From: Malaya genurostris
Taxonomy: Eukaryota > Arthropoda > Insecta > Diptera > Culicidae
Reading direction: 5' to 3'
Length of the DNA: 64,000 nt
NCBI RefSeq assembly: GCF_030247185.1
Contig: NC_080572.1
Location: 178,278,866-178,342,865, forward strand
Notes under the pieces: generated by a model
The model's database searches: none
Told to the model about the DNA's origin: nothing
The model's input: the letters and a program-made list of their open reading frames with translations, nothing else
Part shown: positions 48,822-63,374 of the stretch, one piece after another
How the letters are laid out: each line of letters begins with the position of its first letter
How positions within the stretch are numbered: position 1 is the first letter of the stretch
Position numbers and translations under genes: made by a program

Positions 48822-50085
48822 AATATTATTTGACTAAAAGTATGAAAAGAAGTTTCATCAAAATAATTTTTAATAACGATCCGCTATTAGAATTTTTTTC
48901 AGTTTCGGAAGATAACTATCGAGCTGTCGAATTATCATGCAGTCGAGCACGACAAAATAACCACTCGACTGTGAAATTTTAACTAAAAAATAAAATAATT
49001 TGCGAGATGGTCCACAGCCTTATTGAATTTTTCCAACTTTTCCGTTGACCAATCGACACGAGCTCCTTTTTTATTATTTGTCAAATTATACGATATCGCT
49101 AACAAATCTTGTTGATGGCCAAATGGGTATGCAGTATGGAGCATTTTGACGGCTCTGTTACGCACACAAATGCAGTGTGTATTAATATATTTGTATACGG
49201 TATATCCTCTTAGAAAAAAAACGTTCAACGGTGATCATTCATTGGTCCAATAAGTTGGACCATTTGTCCAATGAAAGTCCAATCAATCGTTCAACGGGAG
49301 GCCAACACGGGGCCTTCGTTTGCCGATTTTGAAACAGACCGTTGTACCGAATGCCATTTTTTTCTTTCAACAAACCCGGCAGACAGCGGTCCATTGTTGA
49401 TCCATTTTTAATATGAGGAGTTGGAGCCCCGTTGGTTTTACTGCAGAATTTCTGAAGATTTTACCACTTATTTTTTAAACTAACACTAACATACATACCT
49501 GCGCAATACCTCCACTTCACGTAGAATAACAACAAATTTTCTCTCTATGTAAAGGTAACAATTGATTTTCACATTATTGTTGCAAGAGAAAAAACAACAA
49601 CAAACCGTTCCAGCAAACTGAACGAATATTTCGTGCAATATGTCGTTCAACAAGCGCTCAAAGATCAACAAAATAGAACGGCCTGCTGAGAGGGACGGTA
49701 TAAAAATTTATTCAAGCTGCACTGCACACCCTTTTTTATCAGTCCCATATTGCCAATCGGCATGTTGAGGAAAAGATGATTCAAAATTAAGACCCATTTT
49801 TTCACTTTTTGTTCCACAAAATACTAAATCTTGGTATTATTGCACGAAACATTGGTAATAAGCGACTAATGTTTCAATATTTCAATATAGTGGCGTATCT
49901 GAGGGAGGGCGCCATCTTGGCAAATCCTTGAGACCTTTTTTTGCTCATCCTCCATCGATCTTCCTAGAGTTCAGGTTTTTTTGCTCACTAAACGAACGAT
50001 GGGGGATCATGTTTTGCCCCAGGTGCCAAATTTCCTCGGTACGCCACTGTTTGAATATATTTAAATTATCTCAATATGGGACCCA
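48822..50085. other. Gene-free region
   Basis: Diverged repeat at 48880-49010 (see 39985-40170). No gene seen. Confidence 0.4.
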
Positions 50086-50340
50086 AGTAACCAGAAGTTC
50101 CACAATTACTTAAAACATCCACTTTCTTGCGGCTTAGAAGTACATGAGCAGAACTTGAAAGTACAGAACTAGTGCCGCGTGAACTTTCTCGCTACTTAAG
50201 AAAACACGTGGTAGTTTTTGACAGTTCGGAGTACAGTACATGAAAGTACAGGAGAAGTACCGTGTGGACTTTCTCGCTATATAGAAACTTAAGAATGAAT
50301 TTTAGAAGCAGTTTAGAAGTTCATTCGGTTGCGTCGTGCG
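50086..50340 (+). repeat. Dispersed repeat, GAAAGTACAGAACTAGT family
   Basis: Matches 63178-63374 plus 63963-64000 (shared GAACTTTCTCGCT, AAGAAAACACGT and GTTGCG end). Confidence 0.7.
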
Positions 50341-50596
50341 GTTTTTCAAGTGTGGATAATTACTATAACAATGGGTCAGTGTACTCAAGTTTGCCGGAGT
50401 TAAGTTCAATTGAAACCTCAATAATTTTCCAATTATTGTATTTCACAAATCACCTGAGTTGATGTTCCATTGTGTATTGTCATTATTGTTTTCGTCGTCT
50501 TCTGGTTAACATTAACCTCACCATCTGGTGCCAAGTGAAATTAATTTTAGATCTGACGATTTGAAATAAATGTTGTCATATCACAAAATTTATCGA

Positions 50597-50878
50597 CAGG
50601 CCCGTACCCAGGATTTCGTTTCGGGAAGGGCCTAAAGATAAAAAAATAATGTTACTAAAGATTGCTTATGTACCTAATTCTCGGTGTGCCTTTTACGGGT
50701 GTTTTTAACAGACACTTTAAACTTTTCCACTGAAACTGTTATTGTGTTACATTTCTTTACGTTTACTGTCTTGTTATTTCTGCAACACATGTCTTAGACC
50801 TTCTAAATAATTATATATCTGTTTTTGATTTCGGGAGGGGCCCGGGCCCCTCGGGTCCCCGCTCTGGGTACGTGACTG
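50597..50878. mobile_element. hAT-like MITE, CAGGCCCGTACCCAG end
   Basis: 282 bp. Inverted ends CAGGCCCGTACCCAG and CAGTCACGTACCCAG. Flanks TTTATCGA and CTTATCGA, 7 of 8 matching. Related in its ends to 30537-30839. Confidence 0.8.
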
Positions 50879-50889
50879 CTTATCGAGCA

Positions 50890-51440
50890 ACCCTCGTACT
50901 CGTTTTGATACTCTCCATGTAAAAGAGACAGAAGAAGGAGCTGGGGTTCATTAGGAGATTGATAGTAACTATTATCTTCCTCTTGACAAGACAAGTCTAG
51001 ACGCCGTGTGGAATCCGGAAAAAAATTGGGGTCAACTGGGTTTCTACCATGAGTTTCTCTTTTCCTACTTTCGAGTACCACATTCTTTCAATGTTTCAAA
51101 TCTGGAGACTATTTTCACTGAACTATCACTTTATTCAACCACTGCTGAACTGTGTACTATCAAATATCCTCCTCTCGAGACACTTGTGAAGTGAGCAGTA
51201 GTAGATACGGTCTCTAGTAACAACAAGTGTTGGACTGACAACCCTTCCTATTCCCTACCCGACCTACATGCGAAATTGGCCGGTGCCGCTAAAGATCATT
51301 CTAATCAGTGGGTTACTTGAAGGGTGATTTGCCAATCCTAAGGACTGAGATTCTCTGTACAATTTCAAATGATTCCAATCTGTAACAAACTGGCAGTCAG
51401 GAATCAAGCTCGGCCAAGCTCAAGCTCTTTATGGCAGCCC
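50890..51440 (+). mobile_element. Diverged copy of the 984-bp retroposon
   Basis: Plus-strand copy of the element at 11102-12085. It shares AGGAGATTGATAGTA, GCCGTGTGGAATCCGG, ACAACAAGTGTTGGACT and an AAGCTCAAGCTC tail near 51420-51432. Confidence 0.65.
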
Positions 51441-51444
51441 TTAG

Positions 51445-51790
51445 GCGGACCTTATACGAGACAATACTATTGTCAATGAAAGGAGTATTGACAATACTAT
51501 TGATCGTGTAATGGAAACTTTATCGGATTAATGAAAATATTGCTAAAAAATCAAAACAGCTCATCAATAGAACAATACTTTCTCCCTGGAGAGGAATCTG
51601 TTTAATATGTAGAATGAACTCTTCTCTCAATGTTTCAATATTCAGTTGCAATATTTAAAGCTGTTAAACGTTAGATTTCTTCGAAAAATGCGGACACAAG
51701 TTACCAAGCCAACTGCATTGACGGAATTGACGAAAGTTTGGATTGATTTGGTAAGGGCCGCTTTACACGTGATACTATTATTGTCAATTC
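51445..51790. repeat. MITE-like ACAATACTATTG repeats
   Basis: Repeated and inverted ATTGTCAATAC / GTATTGACAAT words at 51460-51520 and 51775-51810. Confidence 0.4.
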
Positions 51791-51849
51791 AAAGTATTGT
51801 CAATACCATAAATCCGATTGGCTTGATAAGAAGTTTTTACACACTTTAA

Positions 51850-54500
51850 ACCGATTCTCGAGCTCGGCATTTTGGAATGCCGAAGTTGATCGGCAACACG
51901 ACATTTTGCTGATTGTTCAGTAATCCACATGCTCTTTTCCGAAATTCGTGGAAGTAATATGCTGATATATCAGTAAAGCGCGTACTTTTGCAAAGTACTT
52001 TCGGCATTTAACCCGAGTAAAGTCTAACATCAAAATTAGAACAAATTGATATTTGATTATGATAGCAACATCAGATTGAAATCCTAATATGATATCAACT
52101 CATCAAATTTTAAATTAATATCACATTGTGTTATCATTTTGCTGTTTAAAGGCAAAAGTTTTGTGAAACTCAAAAAATGAAAATATTAAAATCAACAACT
52201 TAGTGAATCCATTGAAATTGAGCAAATTTCAAATGGCTGCACAAAAATACAAAGTTAAGTTTCAATGGAAGAATTATTCCTTCAATCCTTTGTTGCCTTT
52301 TACAAAAATGCTTTGACATCCTGCCGAGATCCTGCAGTTGACCGCAACCATTACCGCGAAGAAACGATTTTTTTCAACATTTTTTCAACTTTTACGCAAA
52401 TAATGCTCTTTCTTTTTAACCACGAGAATATTGGTATCAAACCACACGTCTGTGAAGCATTAGATAAATTGGCGATCATCGGTACCACGTTTGTCTGAAG
52501 CAGGTCAATCTGAATAGTGGCTTTGGCATTCCCATCTCGTTGATCGTCTGCCCTAGAAGTAGCTTATTTCTGAATTTGATATGAGAAATATATTTGACGT
52601 CATCTATTTCCTTCTAGATACGTTAAGTATCCGATCCTGTAACAGTTTTTGCGTTCAGTTTTAAAAAAATGTTTCGATATTTGTAATCATACGACGTTGC
52701 GAAGTTCATTCCAAAGTTCTTAGACCATTATTTTCAGTGCATCCAGAAATCGGGGACCTGGATGGCGAAAATAATCTACTCGCCAAACCCGTTCTGAAAA
52801 TGTCCATAACTTTATATTCAACAGTATGGAAAAATTAATTGTTTACGAAGTTCGAACATCGAATATTGAATGTCTCAGATTTCAGAACCTAGCGCTAATT
52901 CTTAATAATACTTTAGTGGCTTAAAGAAGCCACCAAGAAAATATATGTTTAATTTGTATATTCCTAAGTAGTCCACAAACTGTGTCGAAGAACCTCTTCA
53001 AAACAATTCTCATTCCTAGTTATAAATGCTTAGAACTTCATATTCTCACTAACGCTAGATGCTATGAGAAGTATTTTATCAATCATCTAATAGATCTTGA
53101 GACTTCAATACACTTTTCTAAAGAACCCAACTAAATCTTCATAATTTTGAGTCACAGGACTAATTCTGCATCAAATGATCGTAAATTATAAGTCTACACA
53201 AGAACTGAAGAAATTCTGGTTCTATCTGTGGTCAGAAGCGAGATAATCGTTCATTGTCCCAATTAGCCGAAAAAACAAATGATCTGGGATACCTTATTGC
53301 CGAATTCCTAATTCACGTTCCCTGTGTTGTAAAAGACTTTACTGTAAAAGGTTCGGTCTTCAGAGCCTCTAAATTCGTATTTCAAAGTGATTACATGTGC
53401 GAGTTATATGCCAACAAGTAGATAACTCAATTTGATGTTATAATGTTTGAATGCTACAGCTTTGGATATGAGAAGGACAATGAGAACATTTTTATACTGT
53501 ACTCAAATAGCCACACTGCTATTCACGGTGGATGCGGGATGGAAGCGACGCAACGATTGTGCACTGACAGAAACTACCTGCATACAACTTTGTGAACCAA
53601 CACTGCTTGTCATATAACCGAAAATTTTCCATCTCCTGATAGCTAGCGCTTACAGTCCATCGCAATCGCCAAAAGTTCACATTCCAAATCACCTAAGTTC
53701 GAAACCGGATTCTCTCCGCGGTAGTGTGAAGATTGCATGAAATCGTTTTTCTTGTTTGCGACTAATATGGAGATTGCATAAAATCTTTTTTCTTGCTTGC
53801 GAGTAATATCGCCTAAATGTATACTATCCCGGACCTTTTCTGGCTGTTCTATTTTTAGATTATGCTCGTGACGTGTCATTTCAAGAAAATCTACATCATA
53901 TTAAGTTTTCAATGTGCTTTCACTGAGAGCAAAATTAGTTGCCAGTTTGATGTCACACAGCATTTTTTTTGCCTTCAATTTTGATCTTTTAACCGTTAAA
54001 ACGACCAAAACGATAGCAAATTAAGAAATCGATATATACGAACAGCACAACATCAAATTGAGTTTTCTTTTTAATCTCACACTCTACTCGGGAAGTGTGC
54101 ACATAGTGTCAGATTTATAAAATAATCTAGTGTTTAGAGCTTTAAATATTGCAAATGAATGTTGAGCCATTTAGAGAAGAGTCCGTTGTAGGGGAGAGTG
54201 TTCGGTTACCAGCACCATTTTATTTTGAGCTTATAGCTTCTGACTAAGTGCACATTATGCGGACATATATATAAATGAAAAGCTAAATTTCCTAGCTAAC
54301 ACCTGATTAAGAAACTAAGTTGATTCATTTAATTGAAAAAAAAACTTTATTATCAATTTAGTGAAGTGGTAAATTTTGGCTATTTCAAAAAAGGTGTTCG
54401 GTTACCGGCACCTCAAGAAATTTCGGAAAAATATACGTAAAGACTAAAATTATTTAAAGAAAAAACGTAATTCATTCTTTTTGGAGGCGTTTTATACAAA
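51850..54500. other. Gene-free region
   Basis: No recognisable gene; the short frames here (for example 52265-52498) have no motif I know. Confidence 0.4.
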
Positions 54501-54559
54501 AATCTTCATTGTCTGATGGTGACTTCGCCTTGCCTCTCTGGGCCGATCTTAGAGCAAAT

Positions 54560-54960
54560 TCAGCAGCTGAAAATTTTATATGGGAGATCAATAATAGAAC
54601 TAAAACTGGAACAAATGTATCCTCAGAAAATCGTTTTAGTTTTATTTATTCGAACAGTTCTACTGCCACATTTAAAACTGACATTCGCTGCCATTCTATT
54701 TTGGAAACACAAGTAAAACGCTACAAGGACTGCCAGTTTTTTTTGTCATAATTTCTAGATTTAAATTTTAAAACTGACATAAATTATGCATCTAGAACTA
54801 GAACACTCCTGAATATGCCATTACTCATGTTTCAAATATGGCAAAATGGAACGGCAGCGTATACCAGTTTTAAATTTGACAGCAGAACTGCTCGAACTAA
54901 CAAAACCAAAACCGCTTGCTGGGGACACGTTTGTTCCAGTTTTAGTTAAATTATCAGTTT
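54560..54960. repeat. Dispersed MITE-like repeat, second copy
   Basis: Related to 37040-37280. Confidence 0.45.
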
Positions 54961-55384
54961 TCAATTGTTAAGGTTCTACCGTCCGCAATCGTTCTAACTC
55001 AAGTGAATTGAAAAAGTCGTTTGATATGTCAAAAGCATCACCATTACGCTATATCGTGGTAAATATTCTGATTGGATTTCTCATTTGCAACATTATTCAC
55101 GTATAACAATTTTTTTTGAGAAAAATTTGTGTTGTATTCAAAAGATATTTTTTATTAGATGGTTATAAATGTTATTCACAACGAGTCAAACTTTCAAACT
55201 GCAAGTGACTTCGTTTGATCAGATATGATAGACAGACATTAAGTTAATTTTTGTTTATTTGCTTGTGTATATTTCTGTACAGCTTACGTTTGCTGTTCAT
55301 ATAATCAAAACAACATTGTAGGGTTATTGTACCAATAGTCATCTCGTAACTTGTGCAATAGCGACGCGAAAACTCGAAGCGAAT

Positions 55385-57340
55385 GCTTTTTACCTTTTTC
55401 ATATATATAATAAATAGGTATAGAATTCGCTCAAACTTTAGAAAATTTTTCCGAGGCCTGGAAGGCCGAATGTCATATACCAATCGATTCAGCTTGACGA
55501 ACTGAGCAAATGTCAGCGCGCGCGTGTGTGTCTGTATGTGTGTTGTCAACAAAGAGGTCGAGATCTCACAGATGGCTGGACCGACTTTGATTAAACTAGT
55601 CGCAAATGAAAGGTCCTCCCGTCACCCAGAACGCTGTAGAATGGTTTTGAGATCGGATGTTTACTTTTTGAGTTATACGAAGTTTTATGTCAAAATTTTT
55701 AGTTTGTTGACAGTATCTGTCACACTTGACCTTGAAAACCGAATATGTTTCCAGACTTAGATTCCGCACGGTACAAGCTATCCAATTAGCCATCGATTGT
55801 TAAAATCAGTCCATCTTCAACGGAGATATCGACATTTTTGTGTACGCGACTTTTTTCCCTATTCCAGCAGTAGGAGTTTTGAGCGCTGTATGACAAAGCA
55901 ATGCTTGGGAACAACGTAAAACACGATTTTTTATACTGTTACATACAATTATTTCCAAGTACCAAAAACACAAAAAAGGATGCTATTTTCATGACATTTT
56001 GCCTCGGACCGATTTTAGCACGGTTCGTTTTTGGCAACATAATCGTTCGAATATGACATATGTAAACCAGATGATGGCAGCATTTTCGAGTTGAAAACAA
56101 TTCTATAAATATATTGATTTAAGCTACTCACAGCAATAAATGCTGGATGAATATAACACCCTTAAACCATTCGAATCAGTTCGTCGAGATCAGCAAATGC
56201 GTGTGGAACAAATAATTTCACTCAATTTTCTTGGTGATGGCTCAGCCGTTTTCTACAAACTCAAATTCATATGAAAAGTCGTATACTCCCAAACAAGGTT
56301 CCTGAATTACATTTGGTTCCGACTTATGGTTCCGGAACTAAAGAATGATATGTAATAACAGAAATAAAATTAAAATAATGTAATTCATTTTTCTCGTAAA
56401 TGGCTCAACCGATCTAAGATTCAAATGAACGGTCTTAAGATCCTATAAAACATCTTGCTTTTTAGTCAGATCCGACCTCCAGTACAGGAGATACATGGCG
56501 ATTAGTATTAAAGTGTCCATTTCACATGAATTAATCAGGTTTATCGGGTTTGCAGATTTCGATAGTCGATAACCGAATAAACTTATTTTACTTTTAGCGG
56601 TATTCAGTTTTTCGATCCGGAAGGTACACAAACATTTAATTCGCACTACGGTTTCTCAAAGATGTCTACATTGATTTTCAAACATTTTGAGTCAAATGTA
56701 AACTATACAGCTTCTCAGGTGAATTTATCTGACTTCGGCTACACCGATTTTCGAATTCCGGTTCCAGTATTGAATCGTTTCTCAAAGCTCAATTGTTTTC
56801 TCAAAAACAGTCAAATCGAATTGCAGAAACAAACGTTCAAAATAAAATAAACTTATAGTCCCATACAAAATTAATTAATTTTATCTAATTCTGAATTCCG
56901 ATTCTGGAATTACAGGATGATGAATTTTTAAAATTCATACCGATATAGAAGATGACAATCCAAAAAAGCTTCAAAGGAAGACTCGAAACTATTGCAATTT
57001 ATTCGTCGTATGGCCATACGCATCGGTTTAGGTTATGCTGGTTCCTGAATACCGGCTCTGGAAGTACCTTAAATTACCCTAAACTCTAAAGTGAAAATTA
57101 CTTCGACATATCATGGAATGTTTAAAAGATTGTCACACTTTTAGAATCAAATTCGATCCGAATGCAGTGTCGACATTATAGAATAATAAGTAATGATGAT
57201 TAAAATCTCAAATTGCCACTCAAAACGACGGTCATTAAAATAATGTCATGAAAACTGAAACACCGAAGAATATTCATGCAAAAAAAAAACACATGCGGAA
57301 TGAAAAAAAAGGTATCATCTCACTGCTAGGTGTATTAGGT
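55385..57340 (+). repeat. ~2-kb dispersed repeat, copy B
   Basis: The same length and order of blocks as copy A at 37360-39590, without the foldback insertion. Ends at CTCACTGCTAGGTG. Confidence 0.75.
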
Positions 57341-59898
57341 ACGTTTTTCATCTTAATCTTGAAATCAATCTATCAAACAGAGACAGTAGATCTCACTCCT
57401 GGTTTTCGTATGTGAGAAGACTACTGGAGCTGAGATGACTAAGGGGAACTGTTTCCCTGTGTCCTAATATACTGTATGCGTTTCCTTTGCTTTCGGGTGC
57501 AAAAGTAATAAGCGCGTCAGAGAATCACCGTGTTAACAGTCAGTATAATATAATAATCATTTGACTGAAAATAAAACTAATCTTTGAAATTAGATTAACT
57601 AATTAGGCACAGCATGAGAAACTGATAGTTAATTGGTTACGTTTCGAACGGTAATTGTGTGGCGATATCACAGGATCTATCATTGTTCACACGAATTGAT
57701 GGTATATGATAGTAAGTATCGCTAAAGCCGTTTTTAATATTGATGTATATTCTTCACTAATTGTCTGAACTATCCTGATATCAATCATGTGCCTAATGAA
57801 TAATGTACTAAACAATCTTTACTGATTTGTACTGCTTCGTTACTTCGAAAAATTTCTCATTTTCGCAAAAGGCAATTCTGCTCGAATCAGCGTTTGTTGA
57901 ATTTGTTATACATTGATAATAATACCAACTTTGCAATCCTGTACCAAGCATGGCCGAATATGAAGCACTTCTTTCTGCTTAAGTCATAACTAGACAGAAC
58001 TAAACAACATTTCATTCAACTTCCTGAATAATGTTTTTATATCAAACGCCATGCGACTCCATCAAATCGCAGTGCGCTACTGACAAAAAAATGATAAAGA
58101 ATACTGTTATCATAACACAAAGTAAAACGCAATTGATGCAAATTGTCTCGATAAACACTGCCGCACATCAGTCTAATAAATATCGCATAAAGATTGATTG
58201 TATCAGTTCATCATGATTAATAGTTGTATTCACGATCCTCCCAACCGGGCGACGGCTTTACAGCAAACAAGTCGAAATTATTCCCATAGGAAGTTTCCTC
58301 TCGTTATGCTAGACATGTTCACAGTTGATTTCGCTCTTATTGTGCAACCGTGCTTAGACATCTATGCACCTGCAACAACAGTACGTCAACAATAATCTCC
58401 GTACCTAGCGCTTCTTTCATTAAAAATGGTTGCAGTGCGATGAATGCGATTAGATTTATCCCATAGTCCGATTCTGAACAATCATGTGAAAATTATCGAG
58501 CATCATAGTTGCTCTCGATAATTATGCAAATCAGAACAATGCTCATCTGGTCGGTCAACACCGAGAGTTAGACAAAAATATCAATTTACAATGTAGCGGA
58601 AATTTTTCATGTAATGTGTTTTCGGGATTTCATTCCTTGCAAACTAAGTTCCACCTAGACAGTATAGCTCATGAAATTAAACCGAGTTCAAAAGTTTTTA
58701 CAAATCCGGTTGTTGAAGTATTTCAGCCGAGAATTTGACTCTCCGGTTCCTGTACTAAAGTCTAGTATTCTAACGAAGCGTGACAAGTGAAATACTGAAA
58801 CTGCCAAATTTCGTGATTTCGTGCAGTCGAAATCAGTCAATGATCAAACGAAAGTTAGAGTATACGTGAAAAATAACTCGCAGATGATTTGGTGTTGAAA
58901 ATAAATAGTTGTAGAGATTGAACAGTCTTGCGAGCGGTTGATAAAGACGTTTGAGAACACCGTTTGAATAAAGTTACGTTTTTTTTATATGAAAGTACAA
59001 TAACATGCATTAATTTGGACTAAATTATATTTTTTATGTTACTCACTCCATTTCCAATTACTAGGAATTCAGAAAGTAATCCACCGAGTACAAGGTTGGG
59101 TGAAAGTAAAATCAGTCTCAGTTTTAAGTCTTCAGCTTGAAACTTCTACTGTTGTGTTTTGTTATGGAGAGATTCAATAGAACCTATACGTTCCAAAAGA
59201 GCCTTCATTTAAACTTGCGACATAATCCAACGTCAAAGTTCTCAAACTGACTAGTCGTCAAATAATTTCATTTCGCGTAATGTTTCTTTTTGCCTCCGCG
59301 GAAGATCCCAACGAATTCGGGCTCCAAATACTTCCCATCCACGTTATACGCCCGATTTGTCTCCCTTGGATTATTATGTTCCCATACCTCAAAAGAAGGC
59401 TACAAACTTTAGCTTGCATGATGAGATCATCGACGTCACAGAAGAGTAGGGGAAAGGCGGACAATAATGCGGGGTACACATTAGTGCGCATCTCATTGTG
59501 AGCTCCAGTTAATGTTTATCACTGTTTTTTTAGATAAACATTGAGATCTGGTCCTATTAACTTCATTCGAATACATTGCACCTACACTGTTTATTTCACA
59601 TCAATACGACATACGTAAATACAAAATCTGTCATTCTCTTAGCGTTTTAGGGCCATAGAGAATAAGCTTTATATCTTATCAAGTATAAGCGACTGGCACA
59701 ATACAGGTGATTATGAATATACTCTACTGCCCAGTGCTTGAGTGAAAGAATAGATATAGAGCGAGAAGACTAGTGTTGGTTGCCTGATGAACAGAGAAGA
59801 TGTTTAGATATATGATACCGGTAGTGAGGCGGCTAGGATTTAAACCAATGTCGTTGTACGCTTTACTAGACCCAGTCGTGTGATAGAGCCGTGTCTAT
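57341..59898. other. Gene-free region
   Basis: No gene or recognisable element seen. Confidence 0.35.
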
Positions 59899-59964
59899 CA
59901 CAGTGCTTAGGGTAGCGTGTGCACGGAATGCATAAGAACGCAGGTTCGAGTCCTGCCTCTGAGC
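59899..59964 (+). tRNA. tRNA-like pseudogene (Pol III)
   Basis: A good T arm and B box (GCAGGTTCGAGTCCTGC), and an acceptor-like pairing of CACAGTG with CTCTGAG with two mismatches. A T run follows at 59970. At 66 bases it is short and the D and anticodon arms are poor, so it is a degenerate tRNA or SINE head. Confidence 0.3.
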
Positions 59965-60429
59965 GTATCTTTTTCAAAAAAATCATATTTTCTGTGAGTT
60001 TCTCACTTATTTGGCTTTTCCAATATATGTTTGCAAAAACTGATTTTAGTTATGGCGACTTTACGTCTAAACAACTAAAAAAGTAATAAACCGTTTACTA
60101 CAGTAAATCAACAAGAAACTGGACCTAAAACCTATCTTCTAAAAAGTCATCAACTACAAGCAATGTACAACAAAGTACATCTGTCACTGTTCTGTTACTG
60201 TTAACAACAACCTAAGCTATAAGGTATCGGAAAAATTGAGAAAAGGCAAACAGTACAAAAAAATCCAACAACGATACTTCCAAAAATGAAAACTAAAGCC
60301 AGGGCAGAAACGACGGATGAATGGACGAAGGCGCAACTAATGAAACCCCTAACTCAGCATTATCATGAGATTTTGTTTCTCGTAGAAAAAAATGGCTTAA
60401 CTGATTTCAAAAAGATACAAAAATAAATG

Positions 60430-61470
60430 GCAACCAATTTCAATTTTCCTGTTTTTCGCATCGCCTATAAATGACGGTTTAATATTTTTCACCATCACCG
60501 GAATCGGATGTTGGATCCGGATGAAATTCAAGAGCCTGAAGGCTACTATAACCACCTCTCATGTGAGCCTAAGTTTTTGATAATCGGAGTCTGTGAGAAA
60601 ATAAGCTTTTAAATTTTTGACCACTATTACCGAAACCAGGAACTGGGAACCGATATAGCCGAAATCGATTCGTTTGGTCAGCAACTAACGAAACTTACAA
60701 ATCGAAATAATTTTAAGCTAAATTTAGAGGAATTTTTCCTTATTTTGCATTGTCGATATTTTTTCTCAATTACAAACACGCTTCGCACTGTAATTCTGTA
60801 ACAAAAACCAGATCTGAACAAAATTCTACTTATGGTACCAGATGACCTTTAATTCGAGTTTACGTTGGTGAATATTGGTTCAGCCGTTTCTGAGGAATTG
60901 GTGTGGTTTCTGGTTTGGAGTATGCGATCACTTTTACCGGTAATTCTGGACCCGAGAACTGGGATTCATTATTTTCATTTTCATTTCATTATTAACCAAC
61001 CTGAACCGCCCAGCTGAAGAATTATAAGGCTAGTTGAAAGAATTCGCTTGATTTTTCTAGTGTCATGTATACAAATACACATTGAAATTTAAATGTTTAT
61101 GTTTATATTCCAGAACCAGAAATCGCATCTCGATAAATTTCATTAGAGTACAGTGGGATTGTGGAATCTTTAATTTGAATCTATTCTTGTGAAAATTGGT
61201 CGAGCAGTTTCTGAAAAAAATCGAGTGTAATTCCATTTTACCCCGTTACTCCGGAACTGGAAGTCTGATCAGGATGAAATTCAAAAGCAGGCTATGGGGC
61301 TATAGAACATTTCATTCGAATCTGAATCTGTCTCTGAAAAAAAACGTGTGCAGTTTTTATTTATATTTGGCACATTTACTGCTGAACCGGTACATCAATA
61401 GCAGGCTAAGGGACTACCACAATGATATATGACCTTCAGTCCTCCTGGCCTTAGATCTGAAGTCGGGTTT
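60430..61470 (-). repeat. Dispersed repeat, diverged copy D
   Basis: Contains the recurring blocks GGATCCGGATGAAATTCAAG and GAACTGGAAGTCTGATCAGG, ending near GGCCTTAGATCTGAAGTCGG. Relative of 43801-44755. Confidence 0.55.
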
Positions 61471-63177
61471 CACACTGATATTTCCGTTTCCACGTGATGC
61501 GCACTAGTCAAATTCTCAGGCCAGCAGTCAAACCAACCGAAAGTTTGTAACCATACAATTTGGAATTATGAACAAATTCGCTCAGGTGGCACATTCCTCT
61601 AATTATCTGAAGACTTGCGCCTAAGCATAGCAAGGAAATGCATTTCATAAATAGCAAACGAAGAGTTTCCTGCTTTTCGTTTTAAGTTTTCTTTACCGAC
61701 TGGTTTTCGATCCGGAGCCAATTGATCCCGGAAGCGTTTAACAGCGTTCGAACGAGGAATTCCGAGTAACTTTACTGAGCCATGAGGCTATATTGACGGA
61801 TTTTCCACTCATATTTTTCCTCGCACTTGTTCATTCGACTCCATTTTCAAAACAATTTTTTTGTGTCAGCCAACTTTATGTCTAAATGTTCGCACATACA
61901 TTGTCATTGCGTTGGCGGTATTTGTTTCGGTTCGGTGCAAGTAGTGCATTTCTCCCTTTTTTTAATTTAATCAAAAAACTACTCGGTAGCTTAGTAACGT
62001 GCTTACTCTGAGTTAAGCTCATTTGTTATAGCTGATAAGACTTAGAACATTATTCTATGATTATTATTCGATTGAGATGTTTTCTGAGCTAGGATTAATC
62101 TGCATAGCAATCAGAATGTTTTTCATTTCGAGTGTGTTCCGACGAAACATCCGAGACAGAACGATGTAATAGGAACTAGAGGGTGCTAAAGCGAAAACAG
62201 AACCTTACGCAATTAGTGATCAACTCCTCAAACAATTATGTCAGCTGTGTGAAAAAAAACATTAATACTTGTAAACACATAATTTCTTCACTGTTGTTCG
62301 CCGGAGAAGCGTGCCCACAGTAAATACTCAAGTTGAATTAATGAGGCGGAAAGGAAAATAAGTTCAACGCATTCTCAACCAATTCACAAATCGGAAGCAT
62401 TAGAACGCGAAAGTTAGCTTAACCGGTTTCGGTGCGTGTCTGGTCTGAGCAGTGTGATAACGACTGTGATTTGTTGCTGATAGTACGGATATCTTTTCAG
62501 CCATTTTAACAAACAAACGATTAGAATCGTTGCCTTCGGGGAGATTAAGACATGTTCAGGTTTGAATGTTTCGCGCCGAAACAAGATGCTGCTGATGCGG
62601 TAACTAGTTTCGTTACAAGTAGTCGGATTCAGATTCACTTCCCTGTACACTCTCGGCGGACAACCTCGGAATGATGTAACGGTGGTTGAACTTTAAATGC
62701 TCGGAACGAGCAAGATTTTCTTTGTTCTTTTTTTTTTCACTTACGTTTGACACTGCATGGAGGGAACCGTGAATCAGAGTAATGGTTTTCCACAATTTTC
62801 CTAATGGGAAGGGAAACATGTGAAGGGAATGTGAAAAGCAGTTGTGCGCTGGATGAAGGAGTCTTTCTCATTCATTTCTCATGGTCTTTTTATTCTCATA
62901 GGCATAAAACAAAAACGAATCATTATGCAATCACGACGGGATGTTGAACGATTTGAAAGTACCAATTTTTCTAACATATTTAACAAAAACAATTATTGTC
63001 TAACGCTTGTGGAATATCAAATTAGAATCAATTGCAATTATTACGTGGGTCGTGATGGATACCTAGTATTCTGCAATATCCTTATTAGATCAAGTCTAGC
63101 AAGAGTTCATCAACTTCATGAAAAAGGATGATCTACTCCGATTACAGCTCTTACCCAATTGAGAGACAAACCTCCCT
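61471..63177. other. Gene-free region
   Basis: No gene or recognisable element seen. Confidence 0.35.
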
Positions 63178-63374
63178 AGCAGTCAAAAGTTCCACAATAG
63201 CTGAAAACTTCCACTTTCTTACTGCTTAAAAGTACACGTGGAACTTTTGAGAACTTGAAAGTACAGAACTAGTTCTGTGTGAACTTTCTCGCTGCTTAAG
63301 AAAACACGTTTTGACAGGTGGGAAGTGCTGAACAAGTTCCACGTGAACTTCCTGGCTGCATAGAAGCTGAACAA
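63178..63374 (+). repeat. Dispersed repeat, interrupted copy
   Basis: Same family as 50086-50340. It is split by the foldback at 63375-63954 and resumes at 63963 to the window end. Confidence 0.7.

Noticed and set aside
52265..52498. 77-codon plus-strand frame
   Set aside because: ATG start but no recognisable motif, splice context or conservation evidence; not reported as a gene.
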